This document shows positions 16,637-25,751 of a stretch of DNA of 52,659 nt, piece by piece; the first letter of the stretch is position 1, and the number at the start of each line of letters is the position of its first letter. This DNA is from Phycisphaerae bacterium (GTDB lineage: Bacteria > Planctomycetota > Phycisphaerae > UBA1845). Position numbers and translations under genes: made by a program. Location: NCBI GenBank assembly GCA_029260165.1, contig JAJDDT010000087.1:1-52659 (forward strand). Direction: 5' to 3'. Under the pieces are notes generated by a model. That model made no database searches. It saw only the letters and a program-made list of their open reading frames with translations, and had not been told where the DNA came from.

Positions 16637-16675
16637 AACGAGTCAGGTGCCGTTTGGCATCTGGCTCGTTCTTTT
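16637..16675 (+). terminator. Rho-independent terminator of the porin unit
   Basis: A 15-bp stem (arms starting AACGAGTCAGG and ending CTGGCTCGTT, with two G-T wobbles), a 4-nt loop and CTTTT. It lies between the small lipoprotein gene (+) and the chemoreceptor gene (-). Confidence 0.82.
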
Positions 16676-16737
16676 AGATGTGCATCATGTTGCTGTTCGA
16701 TGAGCTTCCGGCCTAATTCCCGGTGAGCCTTTTCTTA

Positions 16738-18396
16738 CTACGATGATTCGGAGATATGGAATCGCCCGACGAGTGTTTTAAGCTCTCCTGACAGGCTGAA
16801 CAGCTCGTTCCCGATCTCCCTGGTTTGCGTGGCACCGGATGACGTTGTCCTGGCCACCTCGTCGACCTGATCGATCTTGGATGATATCTCACGACTGGCG
16901 GTCGCCGTTTCCTCGATCCCCGAGGCAACGTTTTCTGCGGCGGTTGATGTTCGCTCCACGTTCACGGAGATTTCCCTGGTCGTCGCGCTCTGCTCTTCCA
17001 CGGCGGCAGCAATGGTCCGGGAAAGCTCGTTGATGCTTCGGATCACGTCGCGGATCTCACCAATTGACGTGATGGCCGTCGCACTGGACGACTGAATGTC
17101 CTCGATCCGATGACGGATGTCGTCTGTTGCACCCGCTGTCTGTTTCGCCAGCTCCTTGACCTCCGTAGCCACGACGGCGAACCCCTTTCCTGCGTCTCCT
17201 GCCCGGGCAGCTTCAATGGTCGCATTCAGCGCCAACAGATTGGTCTGTTCGGCGATGTCCTGAATAATTCCCAGGACTTTGCCAATCTCATCCGTTGCAG
17301 TGCCAAGTCCCCTGATTTCCTCGTTGCTCTTTTCCGCCAGTGAGGTCGCGGTTTGAGCGACACCCGCGGCTGACTCCGCGTTGCGGGCAACCTCGGAGAT
17401 GCTCGCGGTCATTTCCTGGACCGCGACTGCGACGGTACGGATGTCTTTTGTCATGTTTTGCGTGGCTTCGGAGACACCTTTTACGTTTTGTGTTGAGTCA
17501 TTGGCTGCCGATGACACCGCGGCTGCCTGCGTCGTCGTTTCTGCTGCACCGTCGGTCAGCGCTTCTGCGGTTGTTGTCAGTCTCGTGGATGCGTCGCCGA
17601 CCGAGAGTGCTCCGTCCGATATCCTTCCGATCATCGACTGGAGATTCTCAACAACCGAGTTGAATGATTTCCCCAGTGCACCCACCTCGTCGCTGGATTT
17701 GACTGTGGCGCGTTTGGTCAGGTCTCCATTGGCAACGTCCTTGCAGACAGATGCGAGCGACTGGATGGGCCGAATAAACCGACCGGCGAAAATCCATGCG
17801 AAAAGGCCGAGAGATAGTGCGGCTGCCCCACACACGATTGCGCCCACAACGAAAGGTCGATTGTGTATTTGGCGCTCGTGTTCCAGTCCTTCCAGGAGTC
17901 GCTTGCGCAGTTCGACATTCAGCACATTTAGCTTCTCGCCGACGCTGCCGAGCGCTTCGCCCAGGAAAAGTCCGTATTCCTCGATCAGCTCCTCATCAGG
18001 CGGGATCGCGGCCATCGCCTCGGTGAATTTGTCGCGTTCCTGTTGGCTTTCTGCGAGGCTCTCACGGTACGATTCAACGGCTGCTATGGAAAGCGTGAGG
18101 TCGCCGAATGACTCATCGAGGGACGCCGTGGATTTATCCAGCGCAGTCCAATAAACGGCTGTTGTCTTCTTCCATGATTCCTTGTCTTCCGATTCGACGA
18201 CCCGTTCCAACTGCTGCTGGAGCATGTTGACAGCCTCGAGAGCGTCGTAGTCCGCTTCACGGGCAGTGCAGGCTGACGAAACAACCACGACGGCTTGCTG
18301 CATCTGCCTCACGACGACCCCGATCGCGCCAGCCTCAACGATGAGCAGGACCAGCGCGACTCCGAACGCCATCAACATTTTCACTTTGACCGACAT
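16738..18396 (-). CDS. Methyl-accepting chemotaxis protein
   Basis: A 552-residue membrane chemoreceptor. Transmembrane helix 1 at about residues 8-30, a periplasmic helical sensor of about 150 residues (31-180, four-helix-bundle-like), transmembrane helix 2 at about 181-205, a HAMP domain at about 206-258 (starts [11 protein letters not shown]), and the cytoplasmic signalling domain with the conserved hairpin tip [19 protein letters not shown] followed by [13 protein letters not shown]. It should signal to CheA/CheW, which are not in the window. Its 3' end faces the porin/PstS-like unit; whether it senses the same ligand is inference. Confidence 0.94.
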   Translation of the reverse strand: MSVKVKMLMAFGVALVLLIVEAGAIGVVVRQMQQAVVVVSSACTAREADYDALEAVNMLQQQLERVVESEDKESWKKTTAVYWTALDKSTASLDESFGDLTLSIAAVESYRESLAESQQERDKFTEAMAAIPPDEELIEEYGLFLGEALGSVGEKLNVLNVELRKRLLEGLEHERQIHNRPFVVGAIVCGAAALSLGLFAWIFAGRFIRPIQSLASVCKDVANGDLTKRATVKSSDEVGALGKSFNSVVENLQSMIGRISDGALSVGDASTRLTTTAEALTDGAAETTTQAAAVSSAANDSTQNVKGVSEATQNMTKDIRTVAVAVQEMTASISEVARNAESAAGVAQTATSLAEKSNEEIRGLGTATDEIGKVLGIIQDIAEQTNLLALNATIEAARAGDAGKGFAVVATEVKELAKQTAGATDDIRHRIEDIQSSSATAITSIGEIRDVIRSINELSRTIAAAVEEQSATTREISVNVERTSTAAENVASGIEETATASREISSKIDQVDEVARTTSSGATQTREIGNELFSLSGELKTLVGRFHISESS

Positions 18397-18778
18397 ATTT
18401 CACTGTCCCTCGGTGCGTTATTGGACCGCTCGCAGAGCATGAATGGTCGTCTTGCCCATTCCGATGGTTCGCGCGTGCCCGGGTGCGAATACAGGAGTAA
18501 TACGCGATCCACCAACAGTTTCGGTCAGGCAGTGCGTCTGCCATCGAAAACAATTGCTCTGGAACGGAAAAAACGTCAAATAGCGATAATCAGTCGCGTT
18601 TTTGCCCCCTGACGATGACCCGCCCCTGCCGGAAACCATCGCAAAATGGGTCCGATTCCGAATTGCAATCGTGGGCTTTTGTCGGGTTTTGGCCTGGAGT
18701 GGGGGGCGTAGGGGTTTTACAATCGGCTTGGGTTTCAGGGCTGAAACGGTCGATAGGACCAGGATGGAAGTTCCGATA
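18397..18778. other. Divergent intergenic region upstream of FHA gene
   Basis: No gene supported. TACAAT at 18718-18723 could be a -10 box for the FHA gene. Just after it a short dyad, GTTTCAG / CTGAAAC (about 18732-18747), lies in the expected leader. Nothing firm in the half next to the chemoreceptor. Confidence 0.4.
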
Positions 18779-21700
18779 ATGTCAAGACGTGAGGCGGATG
18801 CGGGTGGGACGGGGGTTGATGTCCTTTGGTCCGATACGCGCGTGGATCGGGTTGTGTATGAGCAGCCTCGGTTGCCGGGGTCGTCGCCGACGGCCTGGAT
18901 CAACATTGTTGATGCGAAGCGGGGGTCGTTGCAAAAGACGCGGTTGAGGCACCCGGTGATGTTGGTGGGGTCTCGCAAGGGGTGTCAGATTCGGACGGAA
19001 TCCTCGCGGGTGTCACCGGTGCATTGTGTGTTTGTTCAGACCGGTGACGGCGTGTTTGTGCGGGACCTGGTGAGTCGAACGGGGACCACGGTTGGCGAGG
19101 ACCAGGTGGGCGAGATCGGTCTTGAATCTGGTGATCAGGTGGGTGTGCATCGGTGGTCGTTTGGGGTGGAAATTGAGGGGGTGGATCCTGCGGCGACGCT
19201 GGCTGCTGTTGGGTGTGGTGATTCGTTGACGTTGTCGGGTGAGGCGGGTTCGGGGCGGTGTGGTGGAGAGGATTCGTCGTTGCTGATCGGGCGTGATCGG
19301 CGGTGTGATGTTTCTGTTGATCATGGGAAGGTGTCGCGGGCGCATGCGTTGGTGTTTCCGTTGGCGGGTGGTTGGGCGATTGCGGATTTGTTGAGTGCGA
19401 ACGGGACGGTGGTGAACGGTGAGCGGATTTGCGGGGTGGGTGTGCTGCGTGCGAACGACGTGATTCGGATTGGGGAGGCGGAGTTTACGGTTGTGTTGGC
19501 GTCGGAGGAAACCGGGACGAGCGAGGTGTCTGTTTCGCAGGAGTTTGTGATTCAGTTGGGGACGACCGGTCGGGATGATCGGGTGTGGCTGGTTGATCGG
19601 GAAGAGGAACTCGGTCGGCAGGAAAGCGAGATGGCTGCGAGGGTTGCGGCGGTCGAAGGCCGTGAGACGGTGTTGGCGGAGCGGTTGGGGGAGGTTTTGT
19701 CGCGCGAAGAGGCGTGCGTGGTGGATCGTGAGAGATTGGAGGCGTGTGGGGCTGAGCTTGACGAGCGGTCGCGGGAATTTGATGGTAAGTGGGATGCGGT
19801 TGGTGATCGCGAACATGCGGCGGACGTTTTGGCGACGAAGTTGCGTGCTGAGGCGGAGCGTCTGAAATCAGAGCGGGCGGCGGTCGAAGCGTTGCGTGGG
19901 GACAATGAGGCGGAGTGTGCGGAGGTTGTGAAGGCTCGTGAGGAGGTTCGGGCGGAGCGGTCCGCGATAGAGGGGGAATTGGCTGAGTTGCGGTCGCTGC
20001 GGTCGGGTGCGGATCAGGCGAGGGCGACGTTGGGGACGTTGGCGGAGAAGGAATCGGGCTTGGCGGCTGGGGAAAAGAAGCTGGCTGACGCATTGGCTGG
20101 TTTGCAGAAGCGGGGCAGGGTGGTTGCGGCTGCTGAGAAAAAAATTGAGGCGGAGCGGAAATCGTTTGCGCGCGAGCAGTCCGTGGCTGCGAAGGCGTTG
20201 ACGGTTGCACAGGGAAAGGTGAATGCGCGCGAGGGGGCGGTGCGGAAACGCGATGCGGAGATTGCGGAGAGGGAGGCGTTGGTCGCGGGTTGTGAGGTGC
20301 GGGTTGCTGATGCGGAGAAGGGTGTCGAGCGCGGGAAGTCGGAGGCAGCGAGTAAACGTGCATCGCTGGCGAAGCGTGAATCGAAGGTCGAGGCGGATGA
20401 GCAGCGTGCGGCTGAGCGTGTGCAGAAGGCTGACGAGCGTGAGGGGGTGGTGGCGGAGCTGGAGCAGGAGTTGGAACGTCGGCGGGTGGAGGTTGAGGAG
20501 CGACGGCGGGCGGTTGAGGGGATGGAGGGTGAATTGGGTGCGCGTGAATCGGATGTGGCGGACGAGCAGCGCAGTCTGACCGGGGAGGCTGAGGAACTGA
20601 GTCGGTGTCGGGCGGAGGTTGAGGGACGTGAGGGTGAGCTGGACGAGCGGGAGTTGTCGTGTGATCGCCGGGTGGTGGCGTTGGATCGGCGTGATGCGGA
20701 TTTGCAGCAGGAAGCGGAGTCGCTGGTGGGTGCGACAGAGGATTTGCAACGATTGCAGGGGGAAATGACGGAGCGTCAGGCGGGTTTGCAGTCGTTGGAA
20801 CAGATGTTGGGTGATCGTCGGGCGCTTCTTGATGAGCGTGAGGCATTGTTGGCGACAGAGGCGGATCAGTTGGGGAAGAAGAATCGCGATCTGGAATCGG
20901 TGCTGACAAGACATGATGCGAAGATTCGTGAGGCGCGGGAGGCGACGCGGGAATTGGAGCGGGAGCGGGCGGCGGTTGATGAGCGGATGATGGAAGTGGA
21001 TCGGCGGGGGAAGAAAGTTGATGAGCGAACGAAGGACGTGGGTATTCGCGAGGCAGCCGTTGCGTTGGCGGATCGCGATATGGAGAAGCGTCGTGGGGAG
21101 CTGGATGAGCAGGCGGATCGTCTGGAGGCGGTGTCCGAGCGGGTGACGCACGATCGTGTGGCGGTTGAAAAATCGCTGTCAGAGGCAGAGCAAGCCCGGG
21201 TTGAGGTTCAGGAGCGGATAAAGAAACTTGCGGAGCAGGATGAGAGGTTCGATGGGTCTGAGCGTGCGCTGGCGATGGATCGTAAGGCGTTGAAGGAGTC
21301 GGCTGAGCGGTTGCGTGACCATCAGGGGCGACTCGAAGCGGAGTCTGCGGCGCTCGGGAAGCGGGAAGAGGGTTTGGTGGATGCGGAGGAGTCGTTGCGT
21401 TGTCGGAGGCAGGAAGTTGATGAACAGGTGGAGCGGATGCGGGCTGATGGCGAGCAGTTGGCGGGTGAGTTGAAGGGGCTGGAACGGCAGGAGAGTGAGG
21501 CGGGTGTTCGTGCGAAGGAATTGTTGGGATTGGAAAAGCGGTTGGAGGATGAGCGGTTGGTGTTGGTGGAACGTGGGGATGGTTTGCGTGGAGAGCTTGG
21601 AAAGCTGACTGGAAAAGCGTTGCAACTGGATGATCAGGAGAGATCGCTGGCGGACCTGTCCGAGCAGGCGGACAAGCGGTTGCGGGCGTTGATCGAGCGG

Positions 21701-22033
21701 GAGGAGGGACTGGAGCATCGCGAGCGTGCGCTGGCCAAACGTCGCCGACGTCTGCGTGATTTGATCAACGAAGCCAGCGAACGAATCGCCGAGGCTGCCG
21801 TTGGTGGATCGGAAAGCGATGGTGATCGGCGGTTGTTCGGTCGTGTCGAATCGACGGGCGTGGGTGGGCGACTGGCGAGGGCGGGTTGTGAGCAGGAGGG
21901 TGTCGCGTTGACGTTTGATTTTCGCGATGGGGGTGACGGTGTGTCGGACAAACATAATCTGCCCAGGGTCGGCGGGCTGGATGGGTCGGTGAAGCGTCTT
22001 GCATCGCGTTTGGCCCGGGATCAGCGTGGTTGA
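18779..22033 (+). CDS. Double-FHA protein with very long coiled coil
   Basis: A 1084-residue cytoplasmic protein. FHA domain 1 spans about residues 58-130 (VGSRKGCQIR, then SRTGTTVG). FHA domain 2 spans about 167-240 with canonical GRDRRCDV, SRAHA and SANGTVVNG. FHA domains bind phosphothreonine. From about 272 to 1000 the chain is charged Glu/Arg/Ala heptads with repeated RE..VAERE and DEREA-type segments, an SMC-like rod without ATPase heads. FHA1 lacks the canonical S-R-x-H and may be degenerate. The start is ATG 18779 with GGAAG eight bases before; ATG 18764 is also in frame. The next gene encodes a J-domain/TPR protein, so a phospho-dependent scaffold pair is plausible (inference). Confidence 0.85.
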   Translation: MSRREADAGGTGVDVLWSDTRVDRVVYEQPRLPGSSPTAWINIVDAKRGSLQKTRLRHPVMLVGSRKGCQIRTESSRVSPVHCVFVQTGDGVFVRDLVSRTGTTVGEDQVGEIGLESGDQVGVHRWSFGVEIEGVDPAATLAAVGCGDSLTLSGEAGSGRCGGEDSSLLIGRDRRCDVSVDHGKVSRAHALVFPLAGGWAIADLLSANGTVVNGERICGVGVLRANDVIRIGEAEFTVVLASEETGTSEVSVSQEFVIQLGTTGRDDRVWLVDREEELGRQESEMAARVAAVEGRETVLAERLGEVLSREEACVVDRERLEACGAELDERSREFDGKWDAVGDREHAADVLATKLRAEAERLKSERAAVEALRGDNEAECAEVVKAREEVRAERSAIEGELAELRSLRSGADQARATLGTLAEKESGLAAGEKKLADALAGLQKRGRVVAAAEKKIEAERKSFAREQSVAAKALTVAQGKVNAREGAVRKRDAEIAEREALVAGCEVRVADAEKGVERGKSEAASKRASLAKRESKVEADEQRAAERVQKADEREGVVAELEQELERRRVEVEERRRAVEGMEGELGARESDVADEQRSLTGEAEELSRCRAEVEGREGELDERELSCDRRVVALDRRDADLQQEAESLVGATEDLQRLQGEMTERQAGLQSLEQMLGDRRALLDEREALLATEADQLGKKNRDLESVLTRHDAKIREAREATRELERERAAVDERMMEVDRRGKKVDERTKDVGIREAAVALADRDMEKRRGELDEQADRLEAVSERVTHDRVAVEKSLSEAEQARVEVQERIKKLAEQDERFDGSERALAMDRKALKESAERLRDHQGRLEAESAALGKREEGLVDAEESLRCRRQEVDEQVERMRADGEQLAGELKGLERQESEAGVRAKELLGLEKRLEDERLVLVERGDGLRGELGKLTGKALQLDDQERSLADLSEQADKRLRALIEREEGLEHRERALAKRRRRLRDLINEASERIAEAAVGGSESDGDRRLFGRVESTGVGGRLARAGCEQEGVALTFDFRDGGDGVSDKHNLPRVGGLDGSVKRLASRLARDQRG

Positions 22034-22138
22034 GTTGTGACGCGACGGGTTCTGCGTTCCGCGATAGCATGGTCGGGGCAAAATACGATTGGGGAATTTG
22101 ATTGGCGGTGCTGGTTGGGGGCGGACGGACGATCGCAT

Positions 22139-24766
22139 ATGTCGTGGTTGAATCGCATGTTGGGTGGTCCGGATGAGGGGGGTGATTTGGGGTCATCTCA
22201 GGGGTTGGAACGTGTGCTCGAAGCGGCGGCTGGAGCAGGGGGCGATCGCGAGACGACGGTGAAGCTGGCGCGTTTTTTCAACGTGGCCTGTTTTCTGTCG
22301 CACGTTGAACGCGTTCGTGTGCGAAGCTACGCCTGTCACCATCATCAAATGCTGAGGCTGGTTGATGCGATATGGCATCAGTTGGGGATTCCGTCCGACC
22401 GTCTGTCGGCTGATTTTTCGTATGCGCATTTTCGGGCGCGTGCGCTGGCGGATGAGTCGGCTGTCGCGGTGGTGCTTGAGGCTGCGACGGTGGGGCATGA
22501 CGTTCGGTTTTTTCTGGTGTCGATGGCGTGGCGGTTGTTTATTGATGGTGCGGTCATTGATGACCGGGCTGTGGATACGATGGTGTCGGTTTGTGCGGAC
22601 CTTGGCATGACGCGTGCGGATGTTGAGGCGGCTGCCGTTCCATTTGTTCGTGACGTGCGCCCGCCGACGCAGGGTCGTCGCGCTGAGTTGTGTCGGCGAC
22701 TTGACCTGAGACCGGAGGCGGCTGCGACGGATGTTCGTCAGGCGTTTCGCAAACTGAGTCACAAATATCATCCTGACAAACATCGCGGTTCCGATCCGGT
22801 ATTGGTTCAATTGGCTGAGCAACAGTTCAAGCGTGTTCGTGAAGCCTATGAAGCGTTGACAGGGTCGAGCGGTATCGAGGGCGCGTCGTTTTTCGGGTTG
22901 TCCGGCAGTGGTTCGCTGGTGCGCGGGCGTGGGCAGGTCGTGTGTTATTTTTGCAATGAACCCGGACGGGTTGATGACGATGAGGGGGCGGGTTTGTCGC
23001 GATGCGGGACGTGCGCGTCGCTGCTCTGTTTTGATCGTGAGACAGCCGAGGGGTTTCGCAAGCGGTGGCGGTCTGTTCAGGGGCGTCGCGGAGGGGATTC
23101 GGATGGGTCGGTGTCGCAACTGGTGGATCCGGGGCGTGCGTCAAGGGCGTACGAACACGGCGTGGGGCTGTTGAGGTGCGAGGAGTACGAAGCCTCCGTC
23201 GATCCGTTTCGCGAGGCGATTCGATGCGATGCGAATCATGCGGGTGCGTATTTCAACCTGGGGGTCGCGTTGGGTCGGTTGAATCGACATGAGGAGGCGG
23301 TTGAGGCGTTTGTGCGGACAGTTTCGCTCGAACCTGAACATGCGACCGCCTATCTGAATCTGGGATTGTCGTATGCCAATTTGCAACGCTATGCGAACGC
23401 GATCAAGGGTTTGTCCAGAGCGATCGAGCTTGTTCCGAATCATGTCACGGCCCATGTGACGATGGGACATGCGCTTTGGAAGCTGGGGCGAAACAGGGAG
23501 GCGGTCGGTGCGCTGGAGAATGGATTGCGGTGTGATCCGAGGAGTGCGTCGGCGCGCCGGCTTCTGGGTCACCTGCACATGGAATCGGGGCGGTACGACC
23601 AGGCCGTCGAATGTTTTCGCCGCGTGATCCAGATCGAGCCCGATGAGGCTGCGACGCATGGCGATCTTGGAATGTGTTATGTGGAATTGGGACGCGATGC
23701 GGATGCGTGCAGGGTTTTGGAGCGTGCACGATCGTTGGGATCGGTTGACGAGCGTGTTCTGACGAGGCTGGGGGATGCGTATCTGGCGACCGGGTGTTTC
23801 GAGGATGCGGTGGAGGTTTTTTCGCAGGTCTTGCGGGGCGAACCTGATCATGTGGCTTCGATGTTTGGACTTGGGTTGGCTTGTTCTGCGCTCGATCGAC
23901 ATGAACAGGTTGTCGAGGTGTTGGGGCGACTTGTTCAGACGTCCTGCGAGGATGTCGAGGCGTTGCGATTGTTGGCGCGTGCTCATGTGTCGCTGGGGCA
24001 TTTCAAGCCTGGTCGGGAAGTGGCGGGACGTGTCGTGGCGTTGGATGAGCAAGATGCGGATGGTTGGTTCGTGTGTGGTTTTTGCGACATGACGCTGGGG
24101 CGGATCGAGGAGGCTGTCCGGGAATTTGAGCAGATGACGACGCTGAGGTCGAATGATGTGGCGGGGCAGTACAACCTCGGTTTGTGTTACAAACGGATGG
24201 GGCGATGGGGTGAGGCGGTGTCAGCCTTGCGTCGAGCGGCGGAGTTGGTGGGCGATGATGGTTCGGTGTGGTTCAACCTTGGTGTGTGTTTGAATGAAAC
24301 GGGTGAGCGGGCTGAGGCGGTTGAAGCGCTGGACCGCGCGGTTGCCTGCGATTCGGGGGATCGGGCTGCCTGTGCGTTGGCGGGTCGCATTCGTTTGGAG
24401 ATCGGGGACGTGGAGGCTGCTGTAACGACGTTGGAGAAGGTTGTTGCGTTGGATGCGAACGGGTCAGCCGGGTGGTTCAATCTGGGGTTGGCGCGATGGC
24501 GGGCGGGGCAGGTCGATCGAGCGATTGAGGCGATGGAGCGGGGACTGGAGATTTCGCCTGAAGACGGTGACGCGCACCGGCAACTGGGTCGGCTATACCA
24601 TGATGGTGCGCGGTTTGAAGAGGCTGCACGGGCGTATACCGAAGCCATCCGATTGAACCCCAACGACGCAGAGGCGCATCTGTGGTTGTCGCTGGCGTTT
24701 TCCAGACTCGCGCCGGAAGATGAACCGTCGGTGGAACCTGCTGAATCGGAAAAAACACCTTCCTAA
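22139..24766 (+). CDS. J-domain protein with zinc site and about 16 TPRs
   Basis: An 875-residue protein. Residues about 40-170 are helical and TerB-like, as in DjlA (tentative). A J domain at about 184-242 carries the HPD triad at 211-213 in HKYHPDKH, required to stimulate DnaK ATPase. A four-cysteine zinc site follows (Cys269, 272, 289, 292: CYFC and CGTC). From about 330 to the end are 15-16 tetratricopeptide repeats of 34 residues (AYFNLGVALGRLNRHEEAVE and so on). The ATG at 22139 is preferred over an open frame from 22037. It follows the FHA gene by 105 bp. A scaffolding co-chaperone recruiting DnaK is likely; client proteins are unknown. Confidence 0.85.
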   Translation: MSWLNRMLGGPDEGGDLGSSQGLERVLEAAAGAGGDRETTVKLARFFNVACFLSHVERVRVRSYACHHHQMLRLVDAIWHQLGIPSDRLSADFSYAHFRARALADESAVAVVLEAATVGHDVRFFLVSMAWRLFIDGAVIDDRAVDTMVSVCADLGMTRADVEAAAVPFVRDVRPPTQGRRAELCRRLDLRPEAAATDVRQAFRKLSHKYHPDKHRGSDPVLVQLAEQQFKRVREAYEALTGSSGIEGASFFGLSGSGSLVRGRGQVVCYFCNEPGRVDDDEGAGLSRCGTCASLLCFDRETAEGFRKRWRSVQGRRGGDSDGSVSQLVDPGRASRAYEHGVGLLRCEEYEASVDPFREAIRCDANHAGAYFNLGVALGRLNRHEEAVEAFVRTVSLEPEHATAYLNLGLSYANLQRYANAIKGLSRAIELVPNHVTAHVTMGHALWKLGRNREAVGALENGLRCDPRSASARRLLGHLHMESGRYDQAVECFRRVIQIEPDEAATHGDLGMCYVELGRDADACRVLERARSLGSVDERVLTRLGDAYLATGCFEDAVEVFSQVLRGEPDHVASMFGLGLACSALDRHEQVVEVLGRLVQTSCEDVEALRLLARAHVSLGHFKPGREVAGRVVALDEQDADGWFVCGFCDMTLGRIEEAVREFEQMTTLRSNDVAGQYNLGLCYKRMGRWGEAVSALRRAAELVGDDGSVWFNLGVCLNETGERAEAVEALDRAVACDSGDRAACALAGRIRLEIGDVEAAVTTLEKVVALDANGSAGWFNLGLARWRAGQVDRAIEAMERGLEISPEDGDAHRQLGRLYHDGARFEEAARAYTEAIRLNPNDAEAHLWLSLAFSRLAPEDEPSVEPAESEKTPS

Positions 24767-25395
24767 TCCGGTGTCGCGCTGATGTCGTCGAAAATTTCCG
24801 GTAGTGCGGTGAAGAGTTCCCTGGCGACGTCGACCATGTGGTCGATCTGGTCTTCGGTGAATTCGACGGCGGACATATCACGCTTAAATTCCGCCCAGCG
24901 GTCGCGCTGGAGGTCACCGTAAGGGTCTAGGTATTTCATGCCTCGTCCATCGTGCAGACCATAGGAATGACGGACTGCGATGGCAATGTATTTGGAGCCG
25001 TTGTTGCTTCCTTCGAGAACGTAATGCATGGCGAGCAGCCCGACGGGATCGTTGGCCAACGCGTCGATTCGAGCGATCAGACGTTTTGTCGCGGGGAATG
25101 GTTTGATGGTTTGCGGATCGAGGCCGAAATGGTCGAGGTCTTCGACGAGATAAAGCTCCTGGAACTGAAAGTCGCGAACGACGGTTGCAATCGCGCGGTT
25201 GGTCGAGTGGTTGCGGAGATACCGTTCGAGCGTGCGGTGGATGAGGTAAAATTGCCCCAGCGTGGCGACGTAGTCCTCCTTTGGCAGGGTTCCTGCGACC
25301 TGGGCTTTTTGAAGCGGGTGGTTTTCGGCGGCGGTGTGTAATTCGCGCGTGTCGACACGAAGCCGGTCCATGACCGGGGTTGTTTTGACGACCAT
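24763..25395 (-). CDS. Heme oxygenase-like protein
   Basis: A 210-residue all-helical protein of the heme oxygenase fold, which opens heme to biliverdin, iron and CO. A candidate proximal heme ligand is His20 in RELHTAAENHPLQK. The distal helix contains YVLEGSNNGSKYIA, in line with the Gly-rich distal helix of the family, though the usual G-x(3)-G spacing is altered. GGAGA eight bases before the ATG at 25395 sets the start over an upstream in-frame ATG at 25422. The last four bases overlap the end of the convergent TPR gene. No reductase or heme transporter is adjacent. Could be a non-catalytic relative. Confidence 0.8.
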   Translation of the reverse strand: MVVKTTPVMDRLRVDTRELHTAAENHPLQKAQVAGTLPKEDYVATLGQFYLIHRTLERYLRNHSTNRAIATVVRDFQFQELYLVEDLDHFGLDPQTIKPFPATKRLIARIDALANDPVGLLAMHYVLEGSNNGSKYIAIAVRHSYGLHDGRGMKYLDPYGDLQRDRWAEFKRDMSAVEFTEDQIDHMVDVARELFTALPEIFDDISATPD

Positions 25396-25426
25396 ATCTG
25401 TTTCTCCTGGATTCGGTTGCATCGGG

Positions 25427-25534
25427 TTAGCTGTTCCACCAGACGATGGCGGCTGGGATGATCAGCCAAAGCATCCCCTTGATGAGAAAAAAGAGGAAAC
25501 CCCACACTCCGAGTCGTTTGATGATTGCGCCCAT
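25427..25534 (-). CDS. Small single-pass membrane protein, 35 residues
   Basis: ATG at 25534 opens a 35-codon frame: MGAIIKRLGVWGFLFF, then LIKGMLWLIIPAA, ending VWWNS and TAA at 25427. It has a basic N terminus and one or two hydrophobic stretches broken by Lys-Gly. It ends 31 bp before the heme oxygenase-like gene on the same strand, so it is probably co-transcribed. No Shine-Dalgarno sequence is visible. Its amphipathic, membrane-like composition argues against a chance frame; similar tiny membrane proteins accompany enzymes in many bacteria. Function unknown. Confidence 0.5.
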   Translation of the reverse strand: MGAIIKRLGVWGFLFFLIKGMLWLIIPAAIVWWNS

Positions 25535-25627
25535 GGTTTTTTGAACAATTCTGATGCACTGCCGTCTTAAAACCGCGAGGCTCACCATCATCGGCGGTTG
25601 GCAGATCGCATTTGTCTTTCGCCTGAA

Positions 25628-25656
25628 CCCTTGTTGAGACCGGGTCTCAACAAGGG
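25628..25656. repeat. 13-bp inverted repeat
   Basis: CCCTTGTTGAGAC and GTCTCAACAAGGG pair perfectly around a 3-nt loop. No T run follows on either strand, so a repeat element or RNA hairpin is more likely than a terminator. It lies between the CDF transporter and the small membrane protein genes. Confidence 0.7.
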
Positions 25657-25751
25657 CAGGGGTATGGTACCGGCTGATGCGCTGGCGTCAACGGGAAACG
25701 GCGTCAAAATGGGATTTTTTCGGGGTGGGATGTCAGGTGTACCAAATACCG

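Noticed and set aside
18397-18620. Possible c-di-GMP riboswitch upstream of the chemoreceptor
   Set aside because: A stretch on the minus strand loosely recalls the GEMM core, but the P2/P3 arms and tetraloop receptor do not align and no terminator follows.
19485-20909. 474-codon minus frame antisense to the FHA gene
   Set aside because: Pro/His/Ser-rich antisense shadow of a G/T-rich coiled-coil gene; the sense frame has clear FHA domains.
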